From Mesostigma viride (lineage: Eukaryota; Streptophyta; Mesostigmatophyceae; Mesostigmatales; Mesostigmataceae), in the NCBI GenBank assembly GCA_009746045.1, contig RPFO01000080.1, positions 237,366 through 301,365 of the forward strand: a stretch of 64,000 nt of DNA. Direction: 5' to 3'. This document shows, in pieces, positions 1 through 10,720 of this stretch. Under the pieces are notes generated by a model that saw only the letters and a list, made by a program, of their open reading frames with translations, made no database searches and was not told where the DNA came from. Position numbers and translations under genes: made by a program. Positions within the stretch are counted from its first letter, which is position 1; the number at the start of each line of letters is the position of its first letter.

Positions 1-472
1 TGTTATGGATTGTCCCTTTTCATACAGCAGGCACCCTAACATAGAAAGGCTGTCTTTTGCCCTCCCACTTTTCCTTGCCACATCTGTCATCCACCCTCCA
101 GAAATGCCCTCTTGAGTCTAATCACCACTAGAGCCATAGTCCAAGCCTTGTTGAAGAAGCCTAGAGAAAGACACACCAGCCAGCAGCACTCAAGTATCAT
201 GCAGCATCTGCCAGGCGGTTTATACAAACTCCATCAGCAGTGCCACTCACCCAGTACCTGAACTCATTCAGCACTTGCGGCCCGACATGTGGACCTTGAC
301 CCGTCCCACCTTCCTTCATCTTGATGACAAAACTGAGCTTGAGTAGACGTCGTTCAGGAGGCAGTCCCATTGACGGTTCCACGCATTTCTTGGAGATCCA
401 GTCCTCCCCAGATTTTAATAGACCAGTGTTACTGGGACACATTAATGGGAGCGAGGGACCATGGAGCTTCAC
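1..472 (-). pseudogene. Reverse transcriptase remnant of copy A (partial)
   Basis: The peptide RRLLKLSFVIKMKEGG followed by a PHVGPQVLNEF stretch corresponds to the RT entry of copia-1 (FVLKRK...VPHVRPVLNEY) and copia-2. Further downstream on the minus strand, at about 80-200, out-of-frame pieces equal to MLHDT...LLQQG and to the nucleotides for DFKRAFL can be made out. Stops and indels interrupt it. The window starts before the catalytic part is reached. Confidence 0.65.
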
Positions 473-759
473 CAGGCCTTAGAGTAAGTTGATAGGGCTG
501 TGATCCAGCAAGTGAGTGAGGACCAATGCCAAATCTGCTGGTATGACTAGCAGCTGTCTGGCACAGTATGAGGTCCATCCAACCGAAGCGGCTCCTGGCC
601 CTCCTGGCACAGCTTGCACAGCATGTGCTTAACCGTCCTGGTTACTGCACTGATAGGAGGTGAGTGGTCCTGAATTAATCAGTGGGACCCTGGACCAGCC
701 CCCTTCCCTTAGTCAGGAGACGAGGACGTGATCACTTACCCCATCCTGGCATAGGATAA

Positions 760-1060
760 ATTCTGCCGCAAAGAAGAGCAGGTACCTTGATTAGCCCTCC
801 AAAGACACAAACAGCAGTTGTCCTGGTCCAAGGATAGGAGATGAATACACTCACCCCAGTATCCTTTCACGTGTTACCCCGCCACTTGAGTTAGACACAA
901 ACTGATAAGGCTGGGTTCAGACCATGCTGATACCCTGCTGGCAGCCCTCGTCACCATAATGGAGACTTGAGAATTAAGTGTCTACCTCTAAAGCAGTGTC
1001 CAGCCCCAGTTGCCCCATGCCAACCTGATCTGGTACCTTGGGCTGCTTCTTGGCCCTTTA
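760..1060 (-). pseudogene. Retropepsin-like remnant of copy A, between integrase and RT
   Basis: On the minus strand the peptide RAKKQPKV (about 1037-1060) matches RAKKEPKVSKL of copia-1. Next comes EVDT, then after a one-base slip NSQVSIM (about 950-990), matching the EVDTNSQVSVI protease motif of copia-2. A stretch at about 755-775 matches the nucleotides for GQNFLCMPG, the second conserved protease block. It lies between the integrase remnant and the RT remnant, so this third copy supports the unusual domain order. Confidence 0.6.
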
Positions 1061-1729
1061 GCTAGAGGCCCCAATCAACATCCAGCCAAATGGTCCCCTG
1101 GGCTGGTTTAGTGCCCTTGGGCTTGACAGTTGACTCCCACGCTGTTGACTTGCAGCCTGTTCAACACAAGTACCTCTGCAAACCTGGCCAGGGCTGACAG
1201 ATTCCCCTGCAACAGATTGTGGTCGTTGTCAGCAGTTAGATGTCACCTGGGACCTGAAATCCTGCAGATCCTGTGTAGCCTTGTGCCTGAACTTGCCCTC
1301 ATTCATTCAGGGTTAGGCTGACATATGACCAACTCAGCGGAGGAGTGTACATGCTTTTGGTTCGTCCCTCCATGCTGACCAAGCATGCGTGGCTAGCTTC
1401 ATCAACCCTGGGTAACCACCCCAGGAACTCCAGCTACCACGCTGTTTGCCATATAAGGCTAGGTTCCTTCCAGCTAGACCTTCTGACCCACTTGTGGCCC
1501 AGCATCTTTCCAACCCCGGATCCTTCTCCCTCAGCTTGGCAAATCAAAGGTGACATTGTGCAGCATTTTTCCAGCCTCCATGCACCATGTGGTGGCACAG
1601 GCCATGATATAGACCCATTGGGCTGACAGCAACTCCATCATAGTAGAAGTTAACCCTGCTGTTTCAAGCTGCTGCTCCACGTTCTCAGCCATGCACTCCT
1701 GACAAGTGCAGGTGCGACAAGGGTACCCA

Positions 1730-2260
1730 GTCTTCAGAGATGATCAATTTCTTGACCTCCTGGATTGCCCTCTCGATAGCACCCTGCTGCCCATGAGCTC
1801 CCTAGGTGTTAACCAGCAACTCAGGAGGTGGTAGGATCACCTTGAGATGCTGAAACTGCATGTCCACCTGGATCCTTGTGGTAGGAACTTGGCTCTTACA
1901 TTCTGCAGGGCAGCAGCAAGTACCGTTCTTCATAGAAGGTAAATGCTCCAGCACCTTGTATTTCGTGTAACCTGTCCACGCACACCAACAGTTGCATGCC
2001 CCTGATGTGTTTGGATATCACACTGCAGATCACCAATGCTCTGAGGTAGAGCTTTGGCATGTGATTTCCTGGGCTTGTTGGAGGACAACTGGCACTTACA
2101 CCGTGAGGCAGCTTGCTGACACGCCTTAAGAAGGGGTGCGCTCGTGCCCTGCCATACGGAAGGCAAAGTTGTTTGACAGAGAAGTGGCATGCCCAAACAT
2201 GTTGTGGATTCGGGCACCCAACTCCTGGTACACAGAGGAAGCAGTCCCTGGCACAGTCAG
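1730..2260 (-). pseudogene. Integrase remnant of copy A
   Basis: The minus strand encodes the pre-integrase zinc motif (HNMFGH, then CQQAASRCKC), a stretch matching the first catalytic Asp region (QCDIQ), and near 1750-1810 the peptide HGQQGAIERAIQEVK. The last corresponds to the catalytic Glu region of the copia-1 (GQQGVVERAIQEIK) and copia-2 (GQQGAVERSIREVK) integrases. The pieces lie in different frames with stops between them. It is recognisable only by comparison with the two better copies. Confidence 0.7.
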
Positions 2261-2489
2261 GACTGTGCTGTCAGATTGTCCAGCATCACCATGCTGACTT
2301 CCATCCTGTTCTGACTCAGAGCCTGAGTCACCCTGCTCATCCCAACACCGGACCGCCAGCAGGGACCACATGCATACCACCAGAGGCCTTCACACCCTCT
2401 GTGGTGTTGTACATTGGTTTCTCTCAAAATGAGAGTCCACCCTCGTGCCCAGCACGAGGATGCATAGGGTCAGACAACTTACAGCTGCA

Positions 2490-3359
2490 TCAGCTGTCAA
2501 GGACGTCTTCATAGGAACCTGTACCTCTCCAGGTGACTGGGGCCACACTGAACCTGGAGATCACCCTCTTGTTGCCCAGATATAAAATCTGCATTGGAGC
2601 ACCTGGTCCCCTTGGGTGAATTAAGGTGTGTAGGGGTTGCCTCAGACAGTCACTGCTCCTTGTTGTCTTCTTGCTGCGATGCCCTTTGAAGGCTGGCCTG
2701 CCTGGGACTTTTGTTGTTCTTCTTGTTGTTGTTGTTATTCTGTTTGCTGCCCTGCCTGGGACTTCTTGAAGCTGGGACACTCCTTCTTGATGTGGCCCCA
2801 CCCCTTGCACAGGTAGCATTGTATCTTGGACTTGCCCTGGCCACTGCCCCATTGTCAGACGCGTTGCCCTGCTTGGGCTGACCACCCACCCGCCTGAACA
2901 CCGACTTGGAGTGTGACCTCCTGTCAGAATCAGGTGAATGATCTCCCTTGCGCTTGTGATGGTTGCCCCTACGCCCTCCTTGGCTTCGGTCAGCCTCAGA
3001 CGTCTTGGAGCACCCTGGGTACGCCCGCCTGCCTGGGTAGCCTTCACTGCTGGCACTCCACCCTCAAACAGCTCCTCTGCCTCGAGAGCTTGTTTAATGA
3101 TGACCTTGTAGGCCTTCAGGGTAGGGTGTGGGGCACACATGACTTTTAAGGAGCCACGTGTCGCCTTATCCAGCCCAGAAACCTTGAGCCAGTTGGTTAG
3201 GGCTATGTTATCAGCGACATTAAAGCCGTGAGCCCTGCCCTCCTCAACCATCTTACAATAGTTGAGAAAGTTCTGGATCAGGTCCCCATCTTTACGTTTG
3301 TACATCCTGTGTCCGTTACCCTCACGCCTTACTTGTTCAAGTGGTATTTTAATTGTCAT
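2490..3359 (-). pseudogene. Gag remnant of copy A with zinc knuckle
   Basis: The N-terminal part (about residues 20-95) resembles the gag domains of copia-1 and copia-2, with the shared pattern of a G-F-x-VAD turn followed by a helix. A CCHC zinc knuckle (CYLCKGWGHIKKEC, C-x2-C-x4-H-x4-C) is encoded at 2777-2818 on the minus strand but lies in another frame from the gag N-terminus, so at least one frameshift separates them. A knuckle of this type binds RNA in retroelement Gag (family knowledge). A basic Gln/Asn-rich tail follows. I call it a pseudogene. Confidence 0.75.
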
Positions 3360-3749
3360 GGATTTATTGTACTTATATTGAATATGTACTGGTTTTATGG
3401 GATTAGTATCTGGGATTAATGTAACTCACCGCCAGAAGGTCATTGTACTGGAGGCTCTACCGAGGTGATGGGATTAATTCCTGGAGAAGACCTCATAGAA
3501 TTAACCTGTATGTATTTAATTTTGTGTGCTTCTAATATCTGGTGGTACTCTTGTAATTGCACTTCCATAGGTTTTTCTCCATTTCTCATGAAATGGTTTT
3601 CCTGTGGCAGATCTGTTTCTTTTCCAGTTCCTTAAAAGAAAGGGCTGGGGGAATGGCATTGGCCATTAAAGACATCTGTTCAAGCTTCAAGCTGGAGTGA
3701 AGGACATTTCAAGCTACTTCAAGGGTCCCTGGCAGGGGATGTGACCCCT
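3360..3749. other. Non-coding stretch between copy A gag and a polypurine tract
   Basis: No supported ORF is present. By position it is the 3' untranslated part of the plus-strand LTR element that ends at 4385, possibly mixed with 5' leader of copy A. The join between the two could not be placed, because I found no target duplication. Confidence 0.4.
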
Positions 3750-3763
3750 AAAGAAAAGAAGGG
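3750..3763 (+). promoter_or_regulatory. Polypurine tract (plus-strand primer site)
   Basis: AAAGAAAAGAAGGG followed by ATTGG lies immediately before the LTR start AGTTAAC at 3769. The same arrangement (purine run, RTTGG, AGTTARC) occurs before the copia-2 3' LTR at 26787 and, on the minus strand, before the copia-1 3' LTR at 4888. A purine run at this place primes plus-strand DNA synthesis in LTR retroelements (family knowledge). Confidence 0.65.
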
Positions 3764-3768
3764 ATTGG

Positions 3769-4385
3769 AGTTAACGTAAAGGATTTACGTTAGATGGATA
3801 GAGATTGTTACGCTCTTTCCAACGGCACCTTGAACGCCTCATTTGGTTAAGGAACGTAAAAGTTATGACGTTTCCTAGGCTGTGCCGACAGTACCCGGCG
3901 CGCCACTGTGGGCGCGTACGGACACAGGATGTACAAGTGTCACTTTGATAGTCCGCAGGACGTTGACAGGACTTGTACAGGACTTGATGGTCAATTGATA
4001 GGTAGGCGCACTGTAGCGCGCCAGGACCTATGAGACAATTGATGCTGACTAGTGTACGGATAGGTCCACAGGACTAGCCGTATGGACAATTGATAGATCT
4101 GCGCGCCAAAGGCGTGCCAGAGTCTGTGTAATCAATTGATTGACAGTTCAGCTGTGACAGTGCAGCTGAATACTTGGACGCGTCCCTAGTAAGCTATATG
4201 AGTGACTTGGTCACACCGGGACGCTAGTTCTTGCGTGCACGTTCTCTTGGCACTGCGACCCTGTCGTCTGTGCTGCGTGCAGTCTTGGAAGTGACGTGAC
4301 TTACGTCTTTGTTTCCTGATTATTAATAAAGGCAACTTCCTGCAAGAACCATGGCGGAATTTGTGGCATTCTTACCCTCACAACT
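3769..4385 (+). repeat. 3' LTR of a plus-strand LTR element inserted in the copia-1 3' LTR
   Basis: It starts AGTTAACG right after a polypurine tract and ends CACAACT, giving imperfect terminal inverted repeats. Positions 3771-3791 form a 9-bp stem hairpin (TAACGTAAA / TTTACGTTA). A block near the start (CTTTCCAACGGCACC, later AAGTTATGAC) also occurs in the LTRs of copia-1 and copia-2 in the same relative place, which fixes the orientation. An AATAAA lies near 4325. The copia-1 LTR stops at 4386 exactly where this one ends, while its twin at 33889 continues. A 5-bp duplication CTATT (4386-4390) is expected but its partner lies outside the window. Confidence 0.65.
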
Positions 4386-4888
4386 CTATTCTTTATATAC
4401 TTGTGCACTGTGCTTGCTAGTCCGGAGCAGCCTAGGAGGCCTGCTCAGTAATAACACTCCCGGTACAGTATTCACTACCTGTGCAGCGCCCAGATCCTAT
4501 ACAGTAGGTCTGCCATACAGGCACAGTGACTACAGAGTACAGTCACCACAGTGATTATTGCATCTGCACCTAGAAGTCCAGGACTAGGCCTGCGGTACCA
4601 CCAGACCACAGGTTAAGGTTCCTGTTTCCTGCGTACGACGTATTAACCCAATACCGTCGTAGGTTCAGCACCTAATTCCTGTCAGCCCAGGAATTACTGT
4701 CGACCCCATATGGCGTCGGCAAATATTCACGTCCGACTTAGAAGAACAGCCGGCTCGCGCTCGCGCGCGACCGGGAAGTCGGAACGCCATAACTTTCTTG
4801 ATACTTGTCGGAATGAACTCGTTCCGGTGCCGCTGGAATCGCAGAGAAATGCCGAATCAGGATCACGCCAATGCGCTTGGCGTTAACT
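4386..4888 (-). repeat. 3' LTR of copia-1 (truncated)
   Basis: 503 bp identical to 33889-34391 apart from one base (G against T near 4716). On the minus strand it begins AGTTAACG after a purine tract (4894-4906) and carries a terminal hairpin (ACGCCAA / TTGGCGT). The last 195 bp of the LTR, present at 33694-33888, are missing because the plus-strand LTR ending at 4385 interrupts it. Confidence 0.85.
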
Positions 4889-4893
4889 CCAAT

Positions 4894-4906
4894 CCTTTCT
4901 TTTCTT
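4894..4906 (-). promoter_or_regulatory. Polypurine tract of copia-1
   Basis: On the minus strand AAGAAAAGAAAGG is followed by ATTGG and then the LTR start AGTTAACG. It has the same layout as the tracts before the other two LTRs of this family. Confidence 0.7.
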
Positions 4907-5637
4907 GAGCTGTAGCAGCTCACACAAGTCTACATACAAACACACACAATGGGTACTGGACATCCTCCCTCGACTACAAGTCACAACCCGCTGGGCATGA
5001 CAGTCAGCTTGGATTCCTTATTATATGTACATAGCACCCATACTGGCTCAGGAGCACAAACAAATTACAATGAGTCCCTATCCCTTCACGGGAGGCTCGT
5101 TGTGTTACCCATGTACAAGAGGTTGGCCAACTGTGGCAGCCCATAGGTGTTCAGCTAAGAACTTGAGAAGTATGTACAACCTTCAGGACCTTAGGCGAAA
5201 CCCCACAGATCACCCACAACAGCTCATCAGAAAACATTGCTGACCCCCAGACGGGAGTCGGCGCCGGTCTGCTGCCCCTTATCGAACCAGACACAACATC
5301 TACGCGAAGTACATGCAAAACACAAGCTCCTATACTCGTTCCAACCGTGGAAAAATCAGGGGACCTGTCGCCACCTCACCAGCATGGTGGATGGGTCAGC
5401 CAGTCCGTGAAACTCCGCCTTAAGACGGCACCAGGGAATCGAACCCCGCCCACAAACCACAGATCTGGGGAAACCTCAGACTGAGATGAAAACCCCAGAT
5501 AGACATCTCTCCATCAGAGACAATGTCAGACATTCCCACACCAGAGACATGTCTCACCCCTCAAGGTGTGCTCAGGATTATGTACAATCAAGCTCCCAGC
5601 CTGATATCCAGAGACTTAAGCACCCAGCTCTCAGCTT
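4907..5637 (-). other. Copia-1 3' untranslated region
   Basis: No supported ORF lies between the end of pol (5638) and the 3' LTR. The sequence is C/A-rich on the plus strand. At about 5424-5440 the minus strand reads GGCGGGGTTCGATTCCC, a good match to a tRNA gene B box, but no complete tRNA fold is present. Confidence 0.5.
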
Positions 5638-6863
5638 TTAGACAGATAGACCGACTTGACAGTCAGCATTCATGAGCTTCCTCAGTACATTGTACTGGGC
5701 TGGGGCCTTGTGTGGCAGCTTTGTCAATGCATCAGCAGGGTTCTCCTCGCCAGGGATATGCTTCAAGTCAACCAAACTGGCCAACTCCTTCAGCAACAAA
5801 TAATCCAGGTCCCGGCTTCTGGCCAGCTGCTTGTGAACAAACTGGACCATACCCATGCTGTCTGTTAGCAACAACGTCTCCATCTGCAAGGTCCAAGGGG
5901 TAACTGAAGCCAGCTCCAGCATTAACTCCTTTATGTACAGGCTGGACTGGATCCCCTCGCATATGGCCCTGCATTCTGCCACATCTGAACTGATACAGAC
6001 CCTCTTCTGCAGTCTGCTGTACCAGCTGAACAAACTTGCCCTGCTCTGATAAAAAGCAAACAGAGCAGCAGATCTCCCCCTGACCTTGGTAACCTGGCGA
6101 GCATCCATGGAACTGTCAACAAAGATCTCCAAGGTGATAGGCTGGGCAAAGTCAATCCCAGACAAAATCAGATCAGGGGTACTCTCCACCAACCGGGCTA
6201 TGACTCGAGGCTTCTCATCCTCAAGCACTTCATCAGGCATTCTGCTATGGACCATCAAAGACGGACCACAGATGCTGGCAAACCAGGCCCACATGCCTCT
6301 CAACTCAGGTCCTGCAGCCTGGGTGATCTTCTCTGGCAAGGCCTTCACAATGGTCTGTTTATAATCTCCTCCAGCCTGAAGCCTGATACTCCACTCCCCA
6401 TCCCTCCTGAACAGGGTAGCCTGCATTCCACAGAACACTACAGGCTTGTTGGGCTCCTGCCACAGCTCCTTGCCCAGTGAAAACTTGCCACTGATGACAG
6501 GAATAAACCTCTTCAGCCAGGTCGTGGGGGCTAGCAAATGCAGATCATCTCCATGCAAACTAGCATACACTGGCAGACCCTCCCATTGGGCCAGCAGCAA
6601 ACAGGGATCAACTGAAGACACTCTCAAGCCACACTCACTGATCAGAGCTTCCTGCAGCGTGAGTCTCCAGATGATTGGGCTCGACCTGAGTCCTTCCAGG
6701 CCCTTCAGAATAACCAGGAATTGTTGATGCAGCTCCAGCTTCCAGATGGCAGGCACCTCAACACAGTAAGGCTCATCCTGCTTCCACACCCTCCTGGCCA
6801 CTTCTGGATCAGATTTTAAAAATGCCCTCTTGAAGTCCAGCAGCACTGATGACATAGCTGCTC
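5638..6863 (-). CDS. Copia-1 reverse transcriptase (C-terminal part) and RNase H
   Basis: This is the 3' part of copia-1 pol, cut off from its 5' part (16305 upward) by the 9.4-kb insertion. The RT portion shows LLDFKRAFLKSD, corresponding to the first catalytic Asp region of copia RT, then SSVDPCLLL, then YASLHGDDLHLL, where HGDD replaces the usual YVDD. The RNase H portion shows IFVDSSMD, DVAECRAICEG, LLTDSMGMVQFVH and IPGEENPADALTK, the standard copia RNase H series. The frame is open to a stop at 5638-5640, about 408 codons after the junction. Activities follow from the family: copying element RNA into DNA in virus-like particles and removing the RNA strand. Confidence 0.85.
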
Positions 6864-6868
6864 CCCTG

Positions 6869-6896
6869 GGTGGTTTTACCGGATTAGGATACATTT
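6869..6896 (+). repeat. Left TIR of the 9.4-kb element
   Basis: It begins GGTGGTTTTACCGG and is the exact reverse complement of 16272-16299. Immediately inside, 6883-6919 contains an inverted pair of TTAGGATACATTTG, so the end can also fold on itself. Confidence 0.85.
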
Positions 6897-6919
6897 GCAC
6901 GGCTTCAAATGTATCCTAA

Positions 6920-7720
6920 ATGCACCATTGGCAAACATGGTTTCTGGACATGGTCGATATCATTAATATGTTTGGCAAGCATGATATGATCATGCTTGCC
7001 AAAGATGTTGTCTCTTTTCATATTTCACACATATATTATCGGCCTCGGCGTGCCATGCTTCCACGTTTGTTGTCTCTTTTCATATATTGTAAGTATGATC
7101 AATAAAATTCCAAACATGACCATGTTGGAGACTTCAAGTGGAGCATCATGATTACTGTTTTCACTATTACGTAACCCATGGTTCATGTTAACATGGCATA
7201 ATGAGCAATCCTATTGACCCCATGACTAATGGTGAAGTTAATAAAGTTACATCGTGGCACGTCACTATAGCATCAAGTTGCATCATTGTGCATAAAGTAG
7301 TTTAGCACTGAGTTGGCATGCCAACACCAGGTACACTAAATAAATTAAAACCAGAATTGATAAACAACCCAGTATCCAAATACAGTATCCATATATATGC
7401 AGGTCGTACTACAGGTACAGCCACGGCTGCCACGCGGCTTCTGCAGCGATCACGCTCTTTCTCCTAGACAATTGCTCTACTGGTCCCTACAGGTCGGTCG
7501 ACTTGGACCATGATGCGTCAAGAACAGTTAATTGACCGACTTAAACAAGATGTTTGTCTACATGCAGCTGTCTGCACCTAACTAACGCGAAACCGCGTGC
7601 TACCAAATATAGGGGCAAATGCATGAGTAACACATGTCAACGCACAACCGGTGGAAATCACGCGATACCAACCGCGGCAACAGTGGTGTGAACATAGCGG
7701 GCACTGACATGCAAAAAAGC
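6920..7720. other. Non-coding left arm of the 9.4-kb element
   Basis: AT-rich sequence without a supported ORF. It contains two copies of TTGTCTCTTTTCATAT (about 7008 and 7073), which may be subterminal binding sites by position (inference). Confidence 0.4.
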
Positions 7721-8170
7721 ACCAGCAGCGGCATCAGTAGCAAATTGTAGTAGCGGAACAATAGCCACTACATCAATGCAACAACACATCAGCCCAGCAA
7801 CACAGCAGCAGCATGACCGTAGCACAGCAGCAGCACAACTGTAGCACATCAACACGGCCGCATAGCAGGAGCACAAGTCAGCGCAGCAGCAACTTAGTAT
7901 GCCGATTCCTGAATTTCCTATCAGTGGACTATAGTCCATTGATAGGAAATTCACTAATAGGCAGTACTAGCTCAGCAGCACGGCAGCAATGCAGCAGTGC
8001 ATCAACACAGCAGCACGACAGCAATACATCAGCGGCACGGCAGCAATGCAGCAACACATCAGCACAATAGCACAGCAGCAGCACGGCAGCAATGCAGCAG
8101 CAATAGCATGGCAGCACAGCAGCAGCAGCAGCACATGAGCAGCTCAATGACAACAACGCTGCTTGCGCTT
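7721..8170. repeat. CAGCA-rich degenerate triplet array around a 42-bp palindrome
   Basis: Runs of GCAGCA, CACAGCAGCA and CGGCAGCAATGCAG fill both sides of a near-perfect palindrome at 7911-7952, whose arms GAATTTCCTATCA and TGATAGGAAATTC meet through ACTATAGT with one mismatch. ORFs here are Cys- or Ser/Gln-repeat artefacts of the triplet sequence. Confidence 0.7.
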
Positions 8171-9720
8171 CAGCAGTCGTCGTCGTCGTCATCGTCATCG
8201 GCAAGGATGAGCGCTCGCTTCCGACGCCGGGAGGCGCCTGCGTTGTTGTTCTCCGCCACAACGTCGCTGGGTGGAACCATCTCGCGCAATCGAGCCTCGG
8301 CCAGGGTGATATCCGGCGCTTGCAACGCAGGGACGACCACACCGGGGCACCCGCAGATCTGTGCCTCCAGCTCGTGGAGAGGCACGCAAGAAACCGCGTC
8401 CTCCTCCCAACGGGCACCCCAGTACATGGCTACCATGTCGTTTTGCGTGTCGACAACAGCGACACGACCATGGTACCTGCCGTCCCGGCTTTCGGTGCGA
8501 CCGTCCGCGGATGTCACACGCTCCGACGCCCAATGACACACGACTTGCCCTACGAGGTTGCGGCTGCCACTCTTGACCTGCAGCGTTACGCCTTCCCAGC
8601 ATGCCTTCGCCATGCCGACGATGCCCTTCGAGCATTCAGCATCTTGCCACTTCACGACCGGGTGTTCCGCGTCATAGGGCACCTCCTTCAGCGCCTTTAG
8701 GCACTCCTTGGTGAGCTTTTTGTTCGCACCCAAGGAGACTCCATGGGGCGGCTGACCTCGCTTGCCCACCACTTGTGTCAAGACGAGGTCTGAGGCGGTG
8801 ATGATCACCGTGTGCGCCGCAGTGGTTGGCGGATGGGGCCATTGCGCAATGTCTGTATTCCACGGGTGCCACGTGTCATGCAAATGCTTAGCGCGGTATA
8901 CAAAGAGCTCAATAGAAGGTTGGCCGCCATCCTCCTTCGCAACCACCTCCTTGATGATGCCAACGAGGACTGGAGTCCACGTGAGCTTCGAGTTGCAGAG
9001 AATACCAGCTGAAGGGTGCCAGTATAGAACAGCGGAGCCTTTCTCAACGCCTTGCATGCGCTTCAAGTAAGCGACCTTGGCTGCCATGGCCCTGTCTTCT
9101 GCCGCCCATTCCTGCTGTGTGTGGCCATCATGACGAACTCGGTCTACCAGCGGGGTGACGCGCACCGCCTCTGCGTCGACCAACGCCATGAAGTGCTCTT
9201 CTTGCGTCGGTGGTGGTTCAGGCGCTGCATCGTGCTCACGCAGGGCGGAGATGTCCGCGCGAGATGGCCACGGCAAAGGGCGCCACTCCTCAGGCACCTC
9301 CTCAGGGGCATGTGGGACTTGACTTGCGAAAAAAGGCCTTGTTTGGCTTGATGGTGTCGGGCGGAAAGTACCACTGCCAGATGCCATGGGGCAACTTCTC
9401 GACCCTTGTTTTGATCGACTCCAGCTCCTTCCCCAGAAACTCCATGTTCAATGGTGCGAAGGCTGGGGTGTCCTGCAACATCGGAATGCGGTCTGGATCC
9501 ACAAGTCGGACGCCAAACAGCGGCCGCCCCTCCGCATCAAACCTGTATGGCTGTGTCATCGCCTTCCCGCACCGTGGCGCGCCTTCCTGTCGAGTCCCCG
9601 CGGGCTGCCACGGCGTCTTTTGGGACTCCGTGGTCCGGTAGGACAACCAGGTCTCTGTGTTGCCCTGTACCTGGAAGAAGACGGCGTGGTGCACCTTCAT
9701 TGAGCGACCGCGTTTTTCAG
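8170..9720 (-). CDS. Hypothetical protein of the 9.4-kb element, with one frameshift
   Basis: Two overlapping minus-strand frames appear to form one protein. The upstream frame (about 9720-9330) reads through VHHAVFFQVQGNTETWL... to IWQWYFPPDTIKPNKAFF. The downstream frame (about 9330-8170) continues ASQVPHAPEEVPEEWRPLP... to a C-terminal Asp run (DDDDDDDD) after a basic patch (SRRRKRALIL). The switch lies near the A6 run at about 9330, so one base is missing or extra. The protein has several Trp-rich stretches but no motif I recognise. Upstream the frame runs into the GC-rich repeat at 9720-10720, which is probably not coding. The function is unknown. Its position in the left arm pointing outward matches the transposase arm of the 20.7-kb element. 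Confidence 0.5.
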
Positions 9721-10720
9721 GCACCGGCTGTGCCGCTCCGCCGCTCCGCTGCCCGCCGGCTGCGCCGCCGGCCCGCCGCGCGCCGGCTGCCCCGCCCCGT
9801 AGCCCGTCGACAGGCTGCCCCGCCCCGCCGCATGCCAGCTGCGCCGGCCCGCCGCCCACGCGCGCCGGCAGCGCCGTTGGCCCCCCGCGTGCCGACGGCC
9901 CTGCCCCGCCGCCCGTTGACAGCCCCGCCCCGCCGCATGCCAGCTGCGCCGGCCCGCCGCCCATGCGCGCCGGCAGCGCCGCTGGCCCCCGCGCGCCGAC
10001 GGCCCTGCCCCGCCGCCCGTCGACTGCCCCGCCCCGCCGCCCGTCGACAGCCCTGCCCCGCCGCATGCAGGCTGCGCCGCCGCTGCCACCTCGCTGCGCG
10101 CTGGCTGCGCCACCTCGCCGCCCGCCGACGGCGCCGCCCCGCCGCGCACCGGCTGCCCCGCCCCGCCGCCCGTCGACTGCCCCGCCCCGCCGCATGCCAG
10201 CTGCGCCGGCCCGCCGCCCACGCGCGCCGGCAGCGCCGCTGGCCCCCCGCGCGCTGACGGCCCTGCCCCGCCGCCCGTCGACTGCCCCGCCCCGCCGCCC
10301 GTCGACAGCCCCGACCCACCGCATGCCAGGTGCGCCGGCCCGCCGCCCGCGCGCGCCGGCAGCGCCGCTGGCCCCCCGCGCGCCGACGGCCCTGCCCCGC
10401 CGCCCGTCGACAGCCCTGCCCCGCCGCCCGTCGACAGCCCCGCCCCGCCGCATGCCAGCTGCGCCGGCCCGCCGCCCACGCGCGCCGGCAGCGCCGCTGG
10501 CCCTGCCCCGCCGCCCGTCGACTGCCCCGCCCCGCCGCCCGTCGACAGCCCTGCCCCGCCGCATGCCAGGTGCGCCGGCCCGCCGCCCGCGCGCACCGGC
10601 AGCGCCGCTGGCCCCCCGCGCGCCGACGGCCCTGCCCCGCCGCCCGTCGACAGCCCCGCCCCGCCGCATGCCAGCTGCGCCGGCCGGCCGCCCATGCGCG
10701 CCATGCGCTTCGCAGGTCCA
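9720..10720. repeat. Extremely GC-rich tandem repeat
   Basis: Irregular units of about 105-130 bp built from shorter CCGCCGCCCGTCGAC and CGCATGCCAGCTGCG modules. All six frames stay open, giving Ala/Arg/Pro-rich or Gly/Arg-rich ORFs that I treat as artefacts of composition. Confidence 0.75.

Larger units (their letters stand above)
1..3359 (-). mobile_element. Decayed copia-like gag-pol (copy A), truncated by the window edge
   Basis: This is a degenerate minus-strand retroelement remnant. Reading from high to low coordinates it holds gag (2490-3359), an integrase remnant (about 1730-2260), a protease-like remnant (about 760-1060) and the start of reverse transcriptase (1-472). The order gag, integrase, protease, RT is the same as in copia-1 and copia-2. 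Many frameshifts and stops make it non-functional. No LTR was recognised directly upstream of its gag. It lies inside or beside the plus-strand LTR element whose 3' LTR is at 3769-4385. Assignment rests on motif and nucleotide similarity to the better copies in this window, which I aligned by eye. Confidence 0.75.
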
